Assembly (NCBI RefSeq): GCF_003325375.1 | Contig: NZ_CP030862.1 | Coordinates: forward strand, 871,501-935,500 | Length of the DNA: 64,000 nt | Reading direction: 5' to 3' | DNA from: Streptomyces globosus | GTDB lineage: Bacteria; Actinomycetota; Actinomycetes; Streptomycetales; Streptomycetaceae | Part shown: piece after piece, positions 52,228 to 61,175 of the stretch | How the letters are laid out: every line of letters begins with the position of its first letter | Numbering within the stretch: position 1 is the stretch's first letter | Position numbers and translations under genes: made by a program | The notes under the pieces: model-generated | Told to the model about the DNA's origin: nothing | The model's database searches: none | The model's input: the letters and a program-made list of their open reading frames with translations, nothing else

Positions 52228-52656
52228 GTGATCGGCGTGATCGACACAGACGGCGAATGCGCCGAATGGGCCTTCCCTGCCGAGCCCGGCGCGGTCCGCA
52301 CCGCCCGCCACGCCGTGCGCGGCACGCTCCACTCCTGGGGGCTGGAGTCCGTCGGCGAGGTGACCGTCCTGCTGGTCAGCGAGCTGGTCACCAACTCGCT
52401 GCGGTACGCCTCCGGCCCCATCGGCGTCCGACTGGAACGCCGCAAGCAGGTCGACGGGGACCCCTCGCTCGGACCCGCCCTCCTCGTGGAAGTCTCCGAT
52501 CCGCTTCCGGATCCGCCCCGCGAACGCGCCGCCGGAGCCGACGACGAGGGCGGCCGGGGCCTGTACCTGGTGGCCGTCTCCGCGCGCCGCTGGGGCACCC
52601 GCCACGGCAAGTCGGGCAAGACCGTGTGGTTCGAGTTGGCTCTTCCTGGTGAGTAA
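52228..52656 (+). CDS. RsbW-type anti-sigma/ATP-binding protein
   Basis: A 142-residue stand-alone HATPase_c protein: VSELVTNSLRYASGP (N-box with Glu/Asn), VEVSDPLPDPP and DDEGGRGLYLVAVSARRWG (G2 region). Such proteins act as anti-sigma factors or serine kinases of anti-anti-sigma proteins. It lies upstream of a SpoIIE-type phosphatase gene, the usual antagonist, with a 149-bp gap. GTG at 52228. Confidence 0.88.
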   Translation: MIGVIDTDGECAEWAFPAEPGAVRTARHAVRGTLHSWGLESVGEVTVLLVSELVTNSLRYASGPIGVRLERRKQVDGDPSLGPALLVEVSDPLPDPPRERAAGADDEGGRGLYLVAVSARRWGTRHGKSGKTVWFELALPGE

Positions 52657-52805
52657 CAAGGTGGAGGGTGGCTGACGATCACCGGGCATGGCTCGAAACA
52701 GTCGGGACCTTTTCGTGATCGGGGACGCCGTGCCGTCCGGGGCCGCGGTGCTGAATACTTCGGTCATGGCCGGTCCGGTTGCGGTGAGCTGGAGGGGACG
52801 GTCGC

Positions 52806-55427
52806 GTGAGCGAGATACCTGCGCAGGCACATCAGGCACGTGTGCCGGGGGAGGCGTGGCACGACTCCCTGTGGCACAGCAGCCCGCCCGGCTCGCTGTA
52901 CGACCACGTCAAGGCCGCCTCCTTCTCGATCGGACCCGACGGCCTCATCGACCAGTGGAGCCTGCGCGCCGAGGAACTCTTCGGACTGGCCGCCGCGGAG
53001 GCCGTCGGCCGCGACCCCGTCGACGCCTTCATGCCGCCCGGCCTCCGCGCGGGCGCCCACCGCCGCGTCGCCGAGATCCTCGACGGCAAGGAGTGGACGG
53101 GCCACGTCCCCTTCCGCATCCCCGGCGGCGCCGGCGCCCACGGCATCGCCGAGATCTACGTCATGCCGACCCTCACCGAAGCCGCCGAGCGGGCCGCGCT
53201 GTGCCTCGTCGTCGACGTACGCGCCCTGCGCAGCATCGAATCCGACCTCGCCGCCTCACAGGCCATATTCGGCCAATCTCCCTTCGGCTTCCTGCTGTTC
53301 GGCACCGACCTCACCGTGCAGCGCGCCAACCGCCGCTTCGCCACCGTCTTCGGCGGCAACGCCGAGGAGCACCGCGGCCGCACCGTCCACGACTACCTCC
53401 CCCCGGAGGAGGCAGACCGCATGGCCGAGGCCCTGCGCCGCGTCCTGGAGACCGGGGAGTCCGTCACCGACCTCCAGATCAGCGGCGCCGCCCCCGGCAG
53501 CCGCGAGAACCGCCACTGGTCCATCAACCTCTACCGCCTCCACGGCGGCAGCGGCCGGCCCATCGGCGTCGCCGGCCTCGGCACCGACGTCACCCGGCGC
53601 CACCTCGCCGCCCGCGAAGCAGCCGGCGTCCGCCGCAACCTCGCCCTCCTCAACGAGGCCGGGCACCGCATCGGCAACTCCCTCGACCTGGAGACCACCG
53701 CCCGCGAACTGCTCGACGTCACCGTCCCCGGCTTCTGCGACCTCGCCGCCGTCGACCTCTACCAGGGCCTCCTCCTCGGCGACGACGACCGGCCCGCCCG
53801 CCCGCAGGGCCCCGGCGTGCCCTCCCTGCCGCCCGGACTCGGCGCCGGCCGCGCCCCGTCCGCACCGCTGCGGCGCGTCGCCTTCTCCTCCGCAGTCTCC
53901 GGCGCCCCCCTCTCCGGACCGGGCACCCCCGTCGCCGTCGGCGACGTCCACCGCTACCCGCCCGCCTCGCCCGGCGCGCTCGCCCTGCGCACCGCACGGC
54001 CCCGCCTCATCGAAAGCGGCGGACCCGACGACCTCGTCCAGTCCACCCTCGTCGTGCCGCTGGTGGCCCACGACACCGTCGTCGGCCTCGCCCAGTTCTC
54101 CCGCACCAAGGGCAGCGAGCCCTTCGGCGAACGCGACCGCGCCGTCGCCGTCGAACTCGCCGCCCGCGCCGCCGTATGCATCGACAACGCACGCCTCTAC
54201 CGGCGCGAACACGAACGCGCCCTGATCCTCCAGCGCAGCCTGCTGCCGCCCGGCGACCCGGAGGCCGCAGGCCTCGACATCGCCTGCCGCTACCTCCCCG
54301 GCAACGCCGCCACCGAGGTCGGCGGCGACTGGTTCGACGTCATCGAACTGCCCGGCCACCGCACCGCCCTCGTCGTCGGCGACGTCATGGGCCGCGGACT
54401 GCGCGCCGCCGTCGCCATGGGCGAACTCCGCACCGCCGTGCGCACCCTGGCCCTGCTCGACCTGGAGCCCGCCGAAGTCCTCGCCGCCCTCGACGAGATC
54501 GCCCGCGGCCTCGGCGCCCCCGGCGGCTCCCAGCAGGCGTCCCGGGCCGCCCTCCACTCCCGCGACGCCGACCGCTCCGAGGTCTACCTCGCCACCTGCG
54601 TGTACGCCGTCTACGACCCGGTCACCCGGCGCTGCACCATCGCCAACGCCGGCCACATGCCCCCGGTCCTCGTCGAACCCGCCGAGCCGGGATCCGCCCC
54701 CCGCGCCGGACTGCTGCTGGAGGTGCCGCCCGGCATGCCGCTCGGCGTCGGCGGCGAACCCTTCGAGGAAGTCGAGGTCGACCTCCCCGAAGGCGCCCTC
54801 CTCGCCCTCTACACCGACGGCCTCGTCGAGTCCCGCGACCACCCCCTGGAGGAGGGGCTGCGCGGGCTGCGCCACGCCCTCACCGACCCGGCGCGGCCGC
54901 TGGAGGACATCTGCGACCACGTCCTGAACACGCTCGACACCCGGCACGGCGAGGACGACATCGCCCTCCTCATGGCCCGCGTCCAGGGGCTCCCCGTCGA
55001 CGCGGTCGGCGACTGGCACCTCCCGCGCGACGCCCGCTCGGTCGGCCGCGCCCGGGAACTCGCCCGCGCCAAACTGCCCGCCTGGGGCCTCGAAGGGCTG
55101 CTCGACACCACCGAACTGCTCGTCAGCGAACTCGTCACCAACGCCCTGCGGTACGGCGAGGGCGACATCCGGCTGCGGCTGCTGCTGGACCGCACCCTCG
55201 TGTGCGAGGTGTGGGACGCCAACCTCGTCCAGCCGCGCCGCCGCCGCGCCCGCGACACCGACGAGGGCGGGCGCGGCCTGCAGCTGGTCGGCCTGCTGTC
55301 GGCGGGCTGGGGGACCCGGCGGACCCACCGCGGCAAGACGGTCTGGTTCGAACTCCCGCTGCCCGGCGCCTCCGCCGAACCGGAAGGCGGACTGTCGGCC
55401 GAGCAGCTCCTCGGCCTGTACGGCTGA
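52806..55427 (+). CDS. PAS-GAF-SpoIIE phosphatase-kinase fusion
   Basis: An 873-residue signalling protein. Two PAS domains (about 30-150 and 155-265; ASFSIGPDGLIDQWSLRAEELFG, FGFLLFGTDLTVQRANRRF), a GAF domain (about 275-470), the PP2C phosphatase (about 480-725: EVGGDWFDVIELPGHRTALVV, GDVMGRGLR, GEDDIALLMARV), and a C-terminal HATPase_c (about 745-860: VSELVTNALRYGEGD, DTDEGGRGLQLVGLL). It senses input through PAS/GAF and should switch the phosphorylation of an anti-anti-sigma factor. It repeats the phosphatase-kinase fusion seen at 16.7-19 kb with a different sensor front. Confidence 0.94.
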   Translation: MSEIPAQAHQARVPGEAWHDSLWHSSPPGSLYDHVKAASFSIGPDGLIDQWSLRAEELFGLAAAEAVGRDPVDAFMPPGLRAGAHRRVAEILDGKEWTGHVPFRIPGGAGAHGIAEIYVMPTLTEAAERAALCLVVDVRALRSIESDLAASQAIFGQSPFGFLLFGTDLTVQRANRRFATVFGGNAEEHRGRTVHDYLPPEEADRMAEALRRVLETGESVTDLQISGAAPGSRENRHWSINLYRLHGGSGRPIGVAGLGTDVTRRHLAAREAAGVRRNLALLNEAGHRIGNSLDLETTARELLDVTVPGFCDLAAVDLYQGLLLGDDDRPARPQGPGVPSLPPGLGAGRAPSAPLRRVAFSSAVSGAPLSGPGTPVAVGDVHRYPPASPGALALRTARPRLIESGGPDDLVQSTLVVPLVAHDTVVGLAQFSRTKGSEPFGERDRAVAVELAARAAVCIDNARLYRREHERALILQRSLLPPGDPEAAGLDIACRYLPGNAATEVGGDWFDVIELPGHRTALVVGDVMGRGLRAAVAMGELRTAVRTLALLDLEPAEVLAALDEIARGLGAPGGSQQASRAALHSRDADRSEVYLATCVYAVYDPVTRRCTIANAGHMPPVLVEPAEPGSAPRAGLLLEVPPGMPLGVGGEPFEEVEVDLPEGALLALYTDGLVESRDHPLEEGLRGLRHALTDPARPLEDICDHVLNTLDTRHGEDDIALLMARVQGLPVDAVGDWHLPRDARSVGRARELARAKLPAWGLEGLLDTTELLVSELVTNALRYGEGDIRLRLLLDRTLVCEVWDANLVQPRRRRARDTDEGGRGLQLVGLLSAGWGTRRTHRGKTVWFELPLPGASAEPEGGLSAEQLLGLYG

Positions 55428-55458
55428 ACCGGGTGCGGGCCGGGCCGGAGCGGGCCGG

Positions 55459-56178
55459 TCAGGCCGGGCCCGCGGACTTCAGCGCCGCCAGCCGGGCCTC
55501 GACCTCCTCGGCCCGCGCCAGCCCGTCCAGCGCCTCGAACTGTGCGTCCAGGGAGGAGGCCGCCAGCTCCTCGCGGCCCAGCGCCCGCGCCTCCTCCCGC
55601 CGCACCTTGTCCTCGAAGCGGCCCAACTCGCTCGTCGGGTCCGTCACGTCGATGCTGCGCACGGCATCCAGCATCCGGTTCTGCGCCTCCGCCGTCCGCG
55701 CCCGCGCCACCAGTTCGTCCCGCTTCGCCGTCAGCTCGGCCAGCTTGCCCCGCATGGAGTCCAGCCCCTCCCGGAGCCGGCCCGCCACCTCCGACTGCGC
55801 TGCGATCACCGGCTCCGCGTCGGCCGCCTCCCGCTCCGCCCGCAGCTGCCGCTCCAGCGCCACCCGGGCCAGCCCGTCGAAGCGGTCCGCCTCCGCCGCC
55901 GACCCGGCCGCCCGCAGCCCGTCCGCCCTGCGGCTGGCCGCGAGCGCCTTGCCGCCCCACTCCGCGGCCGCCGCCACGTCCTCGTCGCGGTCCGCCTCCA
56001 GCAGCCGCAGGCCGCCGAGGACCGTCGCGACGGCCTGATCGGCCTCCGAGATGCTGTTGGTGTAGTCCCTGATCAGCTGGTCCAGCATCGTCTGCGGGTC
56101 CTCCGCCTGGTCCAGCAGGGCGTGGATGTTGGCGCGCGCCAGCAGGGCGACGCGGCCGAGGACGGTCTGCTTGCTCAT
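55459..56178 (-). CDS. PspA/IM30 family protein
   Basis: A 239-residue mostly coiled-coil protein: SKQTVLGRVALLARANIHAL at the N-terminus, then heptad-rich helices (DPQTMLDQLIRDYTNSISEADQ, RQLRAEREAADAEPVIAAQ, MRGKLAELTAKRDELVARAR). PspA/IM30 proteins assemble ESCRT-III-like rings that protect the membrane. It is preceded on the same strand by a TPM-domain gene (91-bp gap), a pairing seen elsewhere. ATG at 56178 with GAGGAGCG upstream. Confidence 0.92.
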   Translation of the reverse strand: MSKQTVLGRVALLARANIHALLDQAEDPQTMLDQLIRDYTNSISEADQAVATVLGGLRLLEADRDEDVAAAAEWGGKALAASRRADGLRAAGSAAEADRFDGLARVALERQLRAEREAADAEPVIAAQSEVAGRLREGLDSMRGKLAELTAKRDELVARARTAEAQNRMLDAVRSIDVTDPTSELGRFEDKVRREEARALGREELAASSLDAQFEALDGLARAEEVEARLAALKSAGPA

Positions 56179-56269
56179 CGGTCCAGCGCTCCTCGGGTCG
56201 GGACGGGAGAACGAAGGGGACGGGGCGGGCGCCCCGCGGCGCACGCGGCGCACCGGCGTGCGGGGAGGC

Positions 56270-58414
56270 TCAGAAGCGGCCCCCGCCGCCCATCCGGCCG
56301 CGGGTGCCGCCCCCGCCGAACGAGCCCGGCCCGCCCCCGCCGCCGCCGAACACCCCGCCCCCGCCGAAGCCGCCCGGGAAGCCGCCGCCGTATCCGCCGC
56401 CGTACCCGCCGTGGCCGCCGCCGCGCAGGATCCCCCCGAGGATGATCCCGCCCAGCACCGCCCCGCCCATGCCGCCCCGCCCGCCGCCGGGCCCGCCCGG
56501 GCCGCCGTACGGGTCCCCGTACTCCCGTACGTCCCGCTCGGCCAGCTCCTGCGCCTGCCGGGCCAGTCCATCCGCCTGCTGCGCCTCCGCCAGCGCGGCC
56601 GGCGGGTCCGGCTCGGCCAGCGCCTGCGCCCGCTCCAGGTGCCGGCGCGCCTCCGCCAGCCGCGTCCGGGCCTCGCTGCCCACCGCGCCGCGGGCCGTCA
56701 CCACGTAGTCCGCCGCCGCCCCGATCGCGCTGCGCGCCGTCAGCAGCGCCCGGTCGAGCAGCGCGGCCGCCCGCCGCCGGCCCGACTCCTGCTCCCGGGC
56801 CCCCGCGAGGGCCTCGTCCAGGGCCGCGTCAGCCTCCTCGATCCGGCGCAGCGCGTCGAGCGGGTCGTACCGGCCGGCCGCGACCTCCTGCCGCACGGCG
56901 GCCGCCACCGCCTCCGCCCGCGCGATCCTCCCGCCGAGGTCCCCGGCGGGCGTCCCCGCCGCGGCCGCGGCGAGCAGCCCGCGCGCGTCGGCGAGGTCCG
57001 CGTCGGTCTCCGCGAGCGCCCCGGGCAGCTTCCCCGCGGCCTCCGCGAGCTCCTGCGCCCGCCGCTCCACCGCGTCCACCAGGATCGCCGCCTGGTCCAC
57101 GGCCCCCTCGGCGGCCCGTACGTGCACGGCGGCCCGGCCGGTGTCCCCGGCCCCGACGGCGGCCCGCGCCGCGTCGAGCTGCTCCCCGGCGAACGCCAGC
57201 CGGTCCCCGGCCCGTTCGGCGTGGCCGGCGACCGGCCCGGACGCGGAGTCGGCGTACCGGCCGCGCAGCGCCGTCAGCGTCGCCGCGGCCGTCGCCGTGC
57301 GCCCCGCGAGGTCCCGCGCCCGCTCCTGCGCGGCGGCCAGCGCCTGCGGGGCGTTGCGCCCCAGGTCGCGCAGCCGGTCGAAGTCCGCCGCCTCCGCGTC
57401 CAGGCGCCGGTTCGCCTCGCTGCACCGGGCCACGATCTCGTCGAGCATCCGCCGCCGTGCCGCGTCGTCCTCCGGGTAGGCGTCGTCGAGCTGCTGGCGC
57501 AGCCGGAACGCGGCCGTCAACTCGCCCTCCGCGAACTCCACCGCCCGGGTGAAGGGGGCCACCGCCTCGTCACCGAACTCGGCGGCCGCGAAGCCGAGCT
57601 CCTCGGCGGACGTGCGGACCGCGTCGTCGGTCTCCACCAGCAGCGCCCGCGCCCGCGCGTCGAGCTGGAGCAGCGGCACCGCCGTCGCCGTCGCGGGCTG
57701 CGCGCCCCAGCCGGTCGTCGTCCGGTCGCCGCCCCGCCCGGCCCCGCGGCGGCGCCGGGAGTACGCGTACGCGGCGAGCGCCCCGGCCGCGCCGACGGCG
57801 ACGACCGGGAGCACCAGGTCCCCCGCCCAGCCCGGGCCCGACCCGCCGCCGCCCGGGTCCGCCGGGCCCGGTGTGATCGGCGGCGGCGTGACGGGGCGGC
57901 CGGCCAGCACCGCGTCGTAGCCGTCGGCCGCGCCGATCGCCGCGCCCGCCCAGTCGTCGGCGCGCAGGGCGGGCTCGACGGCCTCGCGGGCGACCTCCGC
58001 CAGCTGGTCCTCGGTGAATCCGGAGGCGGTGTCGGCCGAATAGCCGTACTGCCGGTCGCCGGTCGCCACCGCGAGGAGCAGGTCGTCCCGCCCGAGGCCG
58101 TTCCGCTGCGCCGTGGCGTCGGCCCAGCCCTGCGGGGAGCGCCCGGAGAAGTCCCGTACGTACGCCACGAACAGCTGGATGCGGCGGCGGTCGTACAGCC
58201 GGTCCAGCGCGGCGGCGACCTCGGCCTCCCGGCCGCGCAGCGCCCCCACCCGGTCGGTGACCTGGCCCTGCTCCGACAGGCTGACGGGGTCCTCGGCCCG
58301 GGCGGCAGGCGCCCCGGCCACCGCGCAGCAGCCGAGGGCCAGCAGCGCGGCACCCAGCGCGAGCCCGGCCCGGGGGCCGGGCCTCCCGGCGGGGGTGCGT
58401 CTCGACGGGGTCAC
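56270..58414 (-). CDS. TPM domain-containing membrane protein
   Basis: A 714-residue exported membrane protein. The signal peptide (1-40) has GLALGAALLALGCCAVAGA. The TPM (formerly phosphatase) domain is about 45-165 with LYDRRRIQLFVAYVRDFSG, GRDDLLLAVATGDRQYGYSAD. A Gly/Pro linker and a membrane helix (about 200-220) follow, then long helical coiled-coil segments to about 620, and a Gly-rich C-terminus (HGGYGGGYGGGF type). The combination with pspA downstream points to membrane-stress handling. GTG at 58414. Confidence 0.9.
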   Translation of the reverse strand: MTPSRRTPAGRPGPRAGLALGAALLALGCCAVAGAPAARAEDPVSLSEQGQVTDRVGALRGREAEVAAALDRLYDRRRIQLFVAYVRDFSGRSPQGWADATAQRNGLGRDDLLLAVATGDRQYGYSADTASGFTEDQLAEVAREAVEPALRADDWAGAAIGAADGYDAVLAGRPVTPPPITPGPADPGGGGSGPGWAGDLVLPVVAVGAAGALAAYAYSRRRRGAGRGGDRTTTGWGAQPATATAVPLLQLDARARALLVETDDAVRTSAEELGFAAAEFGDEAVAPFTRAVEFAEGELTAAFRLRQQLDDAYPEDDAARRRMLDEIVARCSEANRRLDAEAADFDRLRDLGRNAPQALAAAQERARDLAGRTATAAATLTALRGRYADSASGPVAGHAERAGDRLAFAGEQLDAARAAVGAGDTGRAAVHVRAAEGAVDQAAILVDAVERRAQELAEAAGKLPGALAETDADLADARGLLAAAAAGTPAGDLGGRIARAEAVAAAVRQEVAAGRYDPLDALRRIEEADAALDEALAGAREQESGRRRAAALLDRALLTARSAIGAAADYVVTARGAVGSEARTRLAEARRHLERAQALAEPDPPAALAEAQQADGLARQAQELAERDVREYGDPYGGPGGPGGGRGGMGGAVLGGIILGGILRGGGHGGYGGGYGGGFPGGFGGGGVFGGGGGGPGSFGGGGTRGRMGGGGRF

Positions 58415-58459
58415 GCAGGGAGCGTATGACCGCCTCCGGGACGCCGCGACCGCAGCGCC

Positions 58460-58489
58460 GCCGCCCCGCCCGGCGGCGGGAGGGGCGGC
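58460..58489 (-). terminator. Hairpin between the sdhB and TPM genes
   Basis: GCCGCCCC (58460-58467) pairs with GGGGCGGC (58482-58489) over a 14-base GC-rich loop. It lies within the 82-bp gap after the sdhB stop and probably ends the sdh transcript. Confidence 0.6.
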
Positions 58490-58496
58490 GCAGGGC

Positions 58497-59276
58497 CTAC
58501 TCGGTGTCGGGGCGGCGCCGGAGGATCCTGTTCCCCAGCCACACCAGGGGGTCGTACTTGCGGTCGGCGGCCCGCTCCTTCAGCGGGATCAGCGCGTTGT
58601 CGGTGATCCGGATGCCCTCGGGGCAGACCTCCGTGCAGCACTTGGTGATGTTGCAGTAGCCCAGCCCGTGCTCCTCCTGCGCCGTCCGCCGGCGGTCCAG
58701 GCCCGCCGCGGCCGCCGCGTCCAGGGGGTGCATGTCCAGCTCGGCGACGCGCATCAGGAAGCGCGGTCCGGCGAAGGCCTCCTTGTTCTCCTCGTGGTCG
58801 CGCACCACATGGCAGGTGTCCTGGCACAGGAAGCACTCGATGCACTTGCGGAACTCCTGTGAGCGGTCCACGTCGACCTGCTGCATCCGGTACTCGCCCG
58901 GCCCGACCCCCTGCGGCGGCACGAAGGCGGGCACCTCGAGCGCCTTGCGGTAGTTGAACGACACGTCCGTCACCAGGTCGCGGACCACCGGGAAGGCCCG
59001 CAGCGGGGTGATCACGACCGTCTCCGCCCGGTCGAAGACCGACATGCGGGTCATGCACATCAGCCGCGGCCGCCCGTTGACCTCCGCGCTGCACGACCCG
59101 CACTTGCCGGCCTTGCAGTTCCAGCGCACCGCCAGGTCCGGGGCCTGGGTGGCCTGGAGGCGGTGGACGACGTCCAGGACCACCTCGCCGTCGTGCACCT
59201 CGACCGTGAAGTCCCTCAGGTCCCCGCCGTCGGCGTCGCCCCGCCAGATCCGGAACCGGGCGTCGTATGTCGTCAC
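58497..59276 (-). CDS. Succinate dehydrogenase/fumarate reductase iron-sulfur subunit
   Basis: A 259-residue subunit with three clusters: [2Fe-2S] ligands in NCKAGKCGSCSAEV and LMC, [4Fe-4S] in CIECFLCQDTC, [3Fe-4S] in CNITKCCTEVCPEGI. It passes electrons from the flavoprotein to quinone. The GTG start overlaps the flavoprotein stop by 4 bases. FRCIECFLC-type N-terminal cluster and the CCTEVC spacing resemble the actinobacterial Sdh1/FRD-like group. Confidence 0.95.
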   Translation of the reverse strand: MTTYDARFRIWRGDADGGDLRDFTVEVHDGEVVLDVVHRLQATQAPDLAVRWNCKAGKCGSCSAEVNGRPRLMCMTRMSVFDRAETVVITPLRAFPVVRDLVTDVSFNYRKALEVPAFVPPQGVGPGEYRMQQVDVDRSQEFRKCIECFLCQDTCHVVRDHEENKEAFAGPRFLMRVAELDMHPLDAAAAAGLDRRRTAQEEHGLGYCNITKCCTEVCPEGIRITDNALIPLKERAADRKYDPLVWLGNRILRRRPDTE

Positions 59277-61174
59277 GCGGGGAGCTCCTCTTCGGCCAGG
59301 TACTTGACGAGTTCTTCCCTATCGAAGAGCGCGAGCAGGTCGGGGCGGATGGGCTCGGTGCGGACCCGCTCCAGCCGGATCCGGCCCGCGGCCGGGTCCG
59401 GCGGAGGCGGCTCGACCGGGCGGCACAGCAGGTTCACCGGCCGCCAGCTGCGCTCCATCGCCGGGCAGTCCTCGCGCGTGTGCCCGCCGCGGCTCTCGGT
59501 GCGCTCCAGGGCCGCGCGGGCCACGCACTCGCTGACCAGCAGCATGTTCCGCAGGTCCAGTGCGAGGTGCCAGCCGGGGTTGAACTGCCGGTGCCCCTCG
59601 ACGCCCGCCCGGGCGGCCCGCTCCCGCAGCAGGGCCAGCCTGCGCAGCGCCTCCGCCATCTCGTCCTCGCGGCGGATGATGCCGACGAGGTCGTTCATCG
59701 CGCTCTGCAGCTCCTGGTGCAGGGTGTACGGGTTCTCCGCGCCCTCCCGCGCGTGGAACGGGGCCAGGGCCTCCGCCGCGGCGGCGTCCACCTGCTCCGG
59801 GGAGGCTTCCGGCCGCGGGCCCGGCGCCGCCGCGAGGGCCGCGGCGTGCAGTCCGGCCCGCCGCCCGAACACCAGCAGGTCCGACAGCGAGTTGCCGCCG
59901 AGCCGGTTCGAGCCGTGCATGCCGCCGGCGACCTCGCCCGCCGCGAACAGCCCGGGGACGCCCTGGGCCGCGGCCGTCTCGGAGTCGACCGCGACGCCGC
60001 CCATCACGTAGTGGCAGGTCGGCCCCACCTCCATCGGCTCGGCCGTGATGTCCACGTCCGCCAGCTCCTTGAACTGGTGGTACATGGACGGCAGCCGCCG
60101 CTTGATCATCTCGGGCGGCATCCGCGTCGACACGTCGAGGAAGACCCCGCCGTGCGGGGAGCCGCGGCCTGCCTTGACCTCGGCGTTGATGGCGCGGGCC
60201 ACCTCGTCGCGGGGGAGCAGCTCGGGCGGGCGCCGGTTGCCGTCGGGGTCCTCGTACCAGCGGTCGGCCTCGTCCTCCGTCTGCGCGTACTTGTCCTTGA
60301 AGACGTCCGGGACGTAGTCGAACATGAAGCGCCTGCCGTCGCTGTTGCGCAGCACCCCGCCGTCGCCGCGCACCGACTCGGTGACCAGGATCCCCTTCAC
60401 CGACGGCGGCCACACCATTCCCGTCGGGTGGAACTGCACGAACTCCATGTTCAGCAGGGGAGCGCCGGCGAGCAGCGCCAGCGCGTGCCCGTCGCCCGTG
60501 TACTCCCAGGAGTTCGAGGTGGTCTTGAACGACTTCCCGATGCCGCCGGTGGCGAGGACCACGGCCGGGGCCTCCAGGACGAAGAAGCGGCCGCTCTCCC
60601 GCTCGTAGCAGAAGGCGCCCGCGACGCGGCCGCCGTCCTTCAGGACGCGCGTGGCCGTGCACTCCTGGAAGACCTTCAGGCGCGCCTCGGGGTCCCCGTG
60701 CGCGGCGAGGTCCTCCTGCTGGAGGGCGGTCACCTTCTGCTGGAGGGTGCGGATCAGCTCCAGGCCCGTCCGGTCGCCGACGTGCGCCAGGCGCGGGTAC
60801 TCGTGCCCGCCGAAGTTGCGCTGCGAGATCCGGCCGTCCGGGGTGCGGTCGAAGAGGGCGCCCCAGGTCTCCAGCTCCCAGACCCTGTCGGGGGCCTCCC
60901 GGGCGTGCAGCTCGGCCATCCGCCACTGGCCCAGGAACTTGCCGCCGCGCATCGTGTCGCGGAAGTGCACCTGCCAATCGTCGCGCCCGTTGACGTTGCC
61001 CATGGAGGCGGCGATGCCGCCCTCCGCCATCACCGTGTGGGCCTTGCCGAACAGGGACTTGCACACCACGGCCGTACGGGCGCCCCGCTCGCGTGCCTCG
61101 ATGGCGGCCCGCAGGCCGGCGCCGCCCGCCCCGACCACGACGACGTCCCACTGCTGCCGGTCGACTTGGGCCAT
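59273..61174 (-). CDS. Succinate dehydrogenase/fumarate reductase flavoprotein subunit
   Basis: A 633-residue FAD-binding subunit oxidising succinate or reducing fumarate. Rossmann motif VVVVGAGGAGLRAAIEA at the N-terminus, LFGKAHTVMAEGGIAASMG and the region that covalently or tightly binds FAD, VLATGGIG, EFVQFHPTGM, NGD-type ESVRGDGGVLRNSDG, HYVMGGVAVDSET and GLFAAGEVAGGMHGSNRLGGNSL. ATG at 61174, one base after the membrane subunit stop (61176). It belongs to the sdhCAB-type operon. Confidence 0.95.
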   Translation of the reverse strand: MAQVDRQQWDVVVVGAGGAGLRAAIEARERGARTAVVCKSLFGKAHTVMAEGGIAASMGNVNGRDDWQVHFRDTMRGGKFLGQWRMAELHAREAPDRVWELETWGALFDRTPDGRISQRNFGGHEYPRLAHVGDRTGLELIRTLQQKVTALQQEDLAAHGDPEARLKVFQECTATRVLKDGGRVAGAFCYERESGRFFVLEAPAVVLATGGIGKSFKTTSNSWEYTGDGHALALLAGAPLLNMEFVQFHPTGMVWPPSVKGILVTESVRGDGGVLRNSDGRRFMFDYVPDVFKDKYAQTEDEADRWYEDPDGNRRPPELLPRDEVARAINAEVKAGRGSPHGGVFLDVSTRMPPEMIKRRLPSMYHQFKELADVDITAEPMEVGPTCHYVMGGVAVDSETAAAQGVPGLFAAGEVAGGMHGSNRLGGNSLSDLLVFGRRAGLHAAALAAAPGPRPEASPEQVDAAAAEALAPFHAREGAENPYTLHQELQSAMNDLVGIIRREDEMAEALRRLALLRERAARAGVEGHRQFNPGWHLALDLRNMLLVSECVARAALERTESRGGHTREDCPAMERSWRPVNLLCRPVEPPPPDPAAGRIRLERVRTEPIRPDLLALFDREELVKYLAEEELPA

Positions 61175-61175
61175 G

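Noticed and set aside
52688..56038. Very long plus-strand Arg/Pro frame overlapping the SpoIIE-type gene
   Set aside because: It is the frame-shifted shadow of the real gene at 52806-55427 and lacks any domain.
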